From: Thermodesulfovibrionales bacterium
GTDB lineage: Bacteria; Nitrospirota; Thermodesulfovibrionia; Thermodesulfovibrionales; Dissulfurispiraceae
Reading direction: 5' to 3'
Assembly: GCA_020062545.1 (NCBI GenBank)
Contig: JAGUWD010000010.1
Coordinates: forward strand, 1 to 48,481
Length of the DNA stretch: 48,481 nucleotides
How positions within the stretch are numbered: the stretch's first letter is position 1; every line of letters starts with the position of its first letter. The notes under the pieces were generated by a model, which saw only the letters and a program-made list of their open reading frames with translations, did not search any database and was not told where the DNA came from. Shown piece after piece: positions 44,316 through 48,481 of this stretch. A program made the position numbers and the translations under genes.

Positions 44316-44723
44316 TTGCATGCTTTAGGTACCCATCTTTTGGTGGAATTGAGGGACTGTAATCCTGAGATTCTCAAAGACTTAGGCAAGGTTAAGGACG
44401 CACTGGTTTCAGCCGCAAAAGAGGCCAGGGCAACAATTATCGATGTATCATTCCACGAGTTCAATCCCTTCGGGATCAGCGGTATGGTGGTTATAGCTGA
44501 ATCCCATCTCTCCATACACACATGGCCTGAATACGGTTATGCTGCGGTAGATATATTTACCTGCGGAGACATCATTAAACCCGAAGTCGCTGCCAATTAT
44601 CTGATCGATCAGTTTGAGAGCAAAAACCCCTCCGTTGTAGAGATGAAAAGGGGCATTCTTTCATGCTCAAACGAAAAGCTCCCGCACAAGGTATGCGATG
44701 TTGAACTCGAAATGGTTTCTTAG
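44316..44723 (+). CDS. speD: S-adenosylmethionine decarboxylase proenzyme
   Basis: This pyruvoyl enzyme provides decarboxylated SAM for spermidine synthesis. The start is TTG at 44316 (reads MHALGTHLLVEL), after GAAGGGGG; the conserved start motif ALGTHL confirms it. Autocleavage occurs between E62 and S63 in AESHLSIHTWPEYGYAAVDIF, with H68 and C83 as the other active-site residues. At 135 residues it is the short bacterial class 1b form. No speE is nearby. A strong consensus promoter and a terminator flank it, so it is a single-gene unit. Confidence 0.96.
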   Translation: MHALGTHLLVELRDCNPEILKDLGKVKDALVSAAKEARATIIDVSFHEFNPFGISGMVVIAESHLSIHTWPEYGYAAVDIFTCGDIIKPEVAANYLIDQFESKNPSVVEMKRGILSCSNEKLPHKVCDVELEMVS

Positions 44724-44732
44724 AGTAGATTT

Positions 44733-44765
44733 AAAAAGGCCAGCCGTGTGGCTGGCCTTTTTTTA
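44733..44765. terminator. Bidirectional terminator between speD and pgk
   Basis: AAGGCCAGCC and GGCTGGCCTT form a ten-base GC-rich stem with loop GTGT, extended by AAAAA/TTTTT on either side. The genes converge here, so it can serve both. Confidence 0.92.
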
Positions 44766-44773
44766 AATACTTT

Positions 44774-46003
44774 TTATTTTTTATCAGTCAACGCCGATAT
44801 TCCCGGAAGATCTTTGCCTTCCAATAACTGAAGCGATGCGCCGCCGCCAGTGGATATGAATGTTATGGCATCGCTGACCCCTGCCCTGTGGACAGCAAAA
44901 TCCGTGTCGCCGCCGCCCACAATGGTCAGCGCATAGGCATCGGAAACAGCATGGGCAATGGCGAATGTACCTCTGGAGAAGGCGTCTATCTCGAATACCC
45001 CCATTGGCCCGTTCCATATTATGGTCTTTGCATTCTGAAGCGCCTCTGAAAAGAGTTTTACAGATGCAGGGCCTATGTCCAGCGCCCTCCAGCCCTTTGT
45101 AATCTCCTGTGTGGTGACTATCTTGGTTTCTGCCCCTGGCTCCATGCTCTGGGCTACAACGCTGTCCACCGGGAGATAAAACTTTACATTGTTCTTTTTG
45201 AGCTTATCCATTATATTCTTTGCAAGGTCGAGCATATCGTCCTCAACAAGGGAATCGCCAATCTCATATCCCATTGCCTTTATAAAGGTATATGCCATTC
45301 CTCCACCCACAATGACCTTATCAACCTTATCCGCAAGATTTTCCAGAACCCCTATCTTTCCGGATACCTTTGCTCCTCCAAGTATTGCCACGAATGGCCT
45401 TACAGGATTGTTCACAACTCCCTTAAGATACTCTATCTCCTTTTTCAGCAGAAAGCCTGCTGCAGAAGGAAGAAACTTCGTAATCCCTGCTATGGATGCA
45501 TGTGCCCTGTGTGCTGCGCCAAATGCATCATTTACATAAAAATCGGCAAGCTTCGATAGTGACTTTGCGAATGCCTCTTCATTTCTTTCCTCGCCGGGAT
45601 GGAACCGGAGGTTCTCGAGCAAAAGCACATCTCCGTCCTTCATCTTTGACACAAGACTTTCCACCTGCGGGCCTATGCAGTCAGTGGCAAAAATAACCTC
45701 TTTATTAAGAAGCCTCTGCAATCTTTTTGCAACGGGTGCAAGGCTGAATCTCGGTTCCACCTTCCCCTTTGGCCTGCCTAAATGGGACCCAATGATAACC
45801 TTTGCACCTTCGTCTATGGCATAGTTGATTGTCGGGAGAGTGGAACGTATTCTCCTGTCATCCGTAATAACCATGTTGTCATCGAGTGGTACATTGAAAT
45901 CCGCCCTTATAAAGACCCTCTTGCCCTTTATCTGGAGGTCTTCTATTGTAAGCTTGCCGAGTATATCCTTTATCTCTACAGGTATATCATTCCTCTTTGC
46001 CAT
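44774..46003 (-). CDS. pgk: Phosphoglycerate kinase
   Basis: It transfers phosphate between 1,3-bisphosphoglycerate and ADP in glycolysis and gluconeogenesis. N-terminal substrate motifs [10 protein letters not shown] and SHLGRPKG are intact, as is the central [14 protein letters not shown]. The nucleotide-binding C-terminal segment has [17 protein letters not shown] and GGGDTDFAV. At 409 residues it is slightly longer than average because of about 18 extra N-terminal residues ([18 protein letters not shown]). It starts ten bases after the gap stop, so gap-pgk is one operon. Confidence 0.97.
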   Translation of the reverse strand: MAKRNDIPVEIKDILGKLTIEDLQIKGKRVFIRADFNVPLDDNMVITDDRRIRSTLPTINYAIDEGAKVIIGSHLGRPKGKVEPRFSLAPVAKRLQRLLNKEVIFATDCIGPQVESLVSKMKDGDVLLLENLRFHPGEERNEEAFAKSLSKLADFYVNDAFGAAHRAHASIAGITKFLPSAAGFLLKKEIEYLKGVVNNPVRPFVAILGGAKVSGKIGVLENLADKVDKVIVGGGMAYTFIKAMGYEIGDSLVEDDMLDLAKNIMDKLKKNNVKFYLPVDSVVAQSMEPGAETKIVTTQEITKGWRALDIGPASVKLFSEALQNAKTIIWNGPMGVFEIDAFSRGTFAIAHAVSDAYALTIVGGGDTDFAVHRAGVSDAITFISTGGGASLQLLEGKDLPGISALTDKK

Positions 46004-46013
46004 ATTAGCTCCT

Positions 46014-47067
<1,054 letters not shown>

Positions 47068-47076
<9 letters not shown>

Positions 47077-48285
47077 TTTATTAATAACCATACCGGTTAA
47101 AAGCTTGGGATAAAAATATGTTGACTTGGGCGGCATCCTGAGCCCTGACAATGCAACCCTTTCCACATCACATACACCCGTTGGATTGAGGAAAAATACA
47201 GCATCAAAGTCACCCTTCCGCACCCTATTTATTGATTCGGCTATATCCATCTCATATGCGACATCGGTTATCCCTAAATCTTTTTTTATAATAAGCTCGT
47301 GAAGCACCACGACATCCAGCGACCTCAAAACAGAAGGCACATCTTCAAGGTCTGTCCCTTTGTATTTCAGGATATACCATTTTTCATTGCTTCCCAGATA
47401 AAGACCAAACGTATTTTTACCTTCATGCGAAAGCCTCTCAACAATGTCGCACTCAAGTCCGCAGGTCTGTATAGCAAAGTCAGGCTCCAGCCTGCCCAAA
47501 ACATCTTCCCTCTTTATCCCCTTTACCATCCGATGGGTAGGGAGTATGGCAATCCCGGGGTCTGCCATGTTTGCGAGGAACATAAGCGTATATTCCCACG
47601 GGCCTTCACCCATTTCCTTTTTAAATTCCAATGCGACTTCATACCTGTGATGTCCGTCTGCTATGAATATAGCTTTATCCGATAGTTCTTTTATTATGGA
47701 ATCTATCTTCGATTCTTCGGATATTTTATAGAGCTTATGTAAAAATCCATTCGCATCGTGAGCACTAATGTATGGTGCCTCTTCTATGTCTTCTAAAATC
47801 CTTGATGTAATCTTCTCGGGGCTGTTGTAAAGGGAGTATATGGGGCTTATATTTGCAAGACATGCCCTCATGAGGTTCAGCCTGTCAGCTTTTGGCTTTG
47901 AATGGGTAGCCTCGTGGGGATAAACACCCTTGCCCAGTTCTTCTATCCTGACCAAGCTCATAATTCCCCTTAATGTTTTGTTTTCACCATGCAGACTGTA
48001 GTCAATCTCATAGGCATAAAATGCAGGCATTTCGTCTCTGACAAGGATGCCTTCTTTAATCCATTGTTCAAAACTATCCCTTGCCCGTGTATATTTGTTA
48101 GTGCTGCCAGCATCATCGGGGAGTTCTTTGCCAAAGTCTATCCTGACTATATTGAAAGGACTTTTCTGATACAGGACTTCCCTGTATTCGGATGTAATAA
48201 TGTCATAGGGAGGAGCTATTACCTCATCTCCTGAAACCTTTTCCGGATTGTAAAGGATTCCCCTGAAAGGAATGACTTTTGCCAT
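47068..48285 (-). CDS. DUF1015 family protein
   Basis: The 405-residue cytoplasmic protein matches DUF1015: N-terminal IPFRGILYNPEKV and VIAPPYDIITSEYREVLYQKSPFNIVRIDFGK, the central IADGHHRYEVAL, and the C-terminal AVFFLNPTGVCDV and GLRMPPKSTYFYPKLLTG. In other bacteria this family lies near serine and central carbon genes. Its enzymatic role is not established; phosphosugar or serine kinase links (SbnI-like) have been proposed. It is upstream of gap and pgk on the same strand with a short gap, so co-transcription is likely. Confidence 0.9.
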
Positions 48286-48481
48286 CGTTAAATTAAAAAT
48301 ATTGTTGAAGAGTTAAAAGTTTTTCCGTCTTTCTGTTTATTTTGCATCTATATTATCATTTCAGCTATATAAATTCAAATGTAGGCACTTGGTATGGACA
48401 TATTTACCAGTCAAATGAGATTTAAGGAACAGAGTAATTAACCCTGCTAATTTAAGCAAGTCCTCCATAAGCACAACAGGA
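48286..48481. other. Right-end non-coding stretch
   Basis: This AT-rich DNA lies upstream of the DUF1015 gene. I see no gene, RNA or clear repeat in it. It probably contains the DUF1015 promoter, but no convincing -35/-10 pair stands out. Confidence 0.4.

Overview
The window reads as one chromosomal contig from a Gram-negative bacterium of moderate to low GC. Outer-membrane biogenesis genes (bamA, a Skp/OmpH chaperone, lpxD, fabZ, lpxA, lpxI), a PilB/GspE ATPase, FliK/FlhB-like flagellar genes, and low-oxygen traits (polyferredoxin, DUF362, CooT, DUF3842) fit a Nitrospirota (Thermodesulfovibrionia-like) or deltaproteobacterial lineage. This placement is inference from gene content; no rRNA is present.

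Layout. 1-530: four tRNA genes (Pro, Arg, His, Arg). 533-8620: ribBA on the minus strand, then a plus-strand set of GAF-PAS protein, PilB-type ATPase, CHASE2 adenylate cyclase and TPR membrane protein. 8676-12071: FecR-domain protein and TPR/beta-barrel protein on the minus strand. 12193-14051: GAF/HD-GYP phosphodiesterase and a metallo-beta-lactamase-fold hydrolase. 14041-18144: ribE, lepB, lepA and a ROK kinase on the minus strand. 18374-25390: bamA, skp, lpxD, fabZ, lpxA, lpxI and a membrane protein, an envelope operon. 25239-35519: mixed housekeeping and redox genes (lipM-like, cooT-like, DUF3842, DUF401, a toxin-antitoxin pair, serS, fliK-like, flhB-like, a MagIII-like glycosylase, DUF362, a polyferredoxin). 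35536-43982: a defence island with a type I restriction locus whose hsdM is destroyed and hsdS frameshifted, enclosing a three-gene cassette (unknown protein, four-helix membrane protein, PD-(D/E)XK nuclease), a DUF3800 protein and a small SSAIEGV-motif protein. 44050-48285: a tRNA with CAT anticodon, speD, and a DUF1015-gap-pgk operon.

Two non-coding patterns stand out. First, a family of structured palindromic elements occurs at about 1940-2077, 26108-26234 and 32138-32269, with a truncated inverted copy at 33894-33950. Each full copy has a long terminal inverted repeat enclosing two hairpins and a conserved GAGAATGA segment, and the hairpin stems change sequence in a compensatory way between copies. 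Second, degenerate tandem heptamers (sometimes octamers) are scattered through intergenic gaps and also sit in frame inside several genes (ribE twice, fecR, lpxI, the lipM-like gene, DUF401).

The most interesting candidates for undescribed biology are the palindromic element family and the three-gene cassette inside the dead restriction locus. Several genes also have a -10-like box only a few bases before the start codon and no Shine-Dalgarno sequence, which suggests leaderless transcripts.
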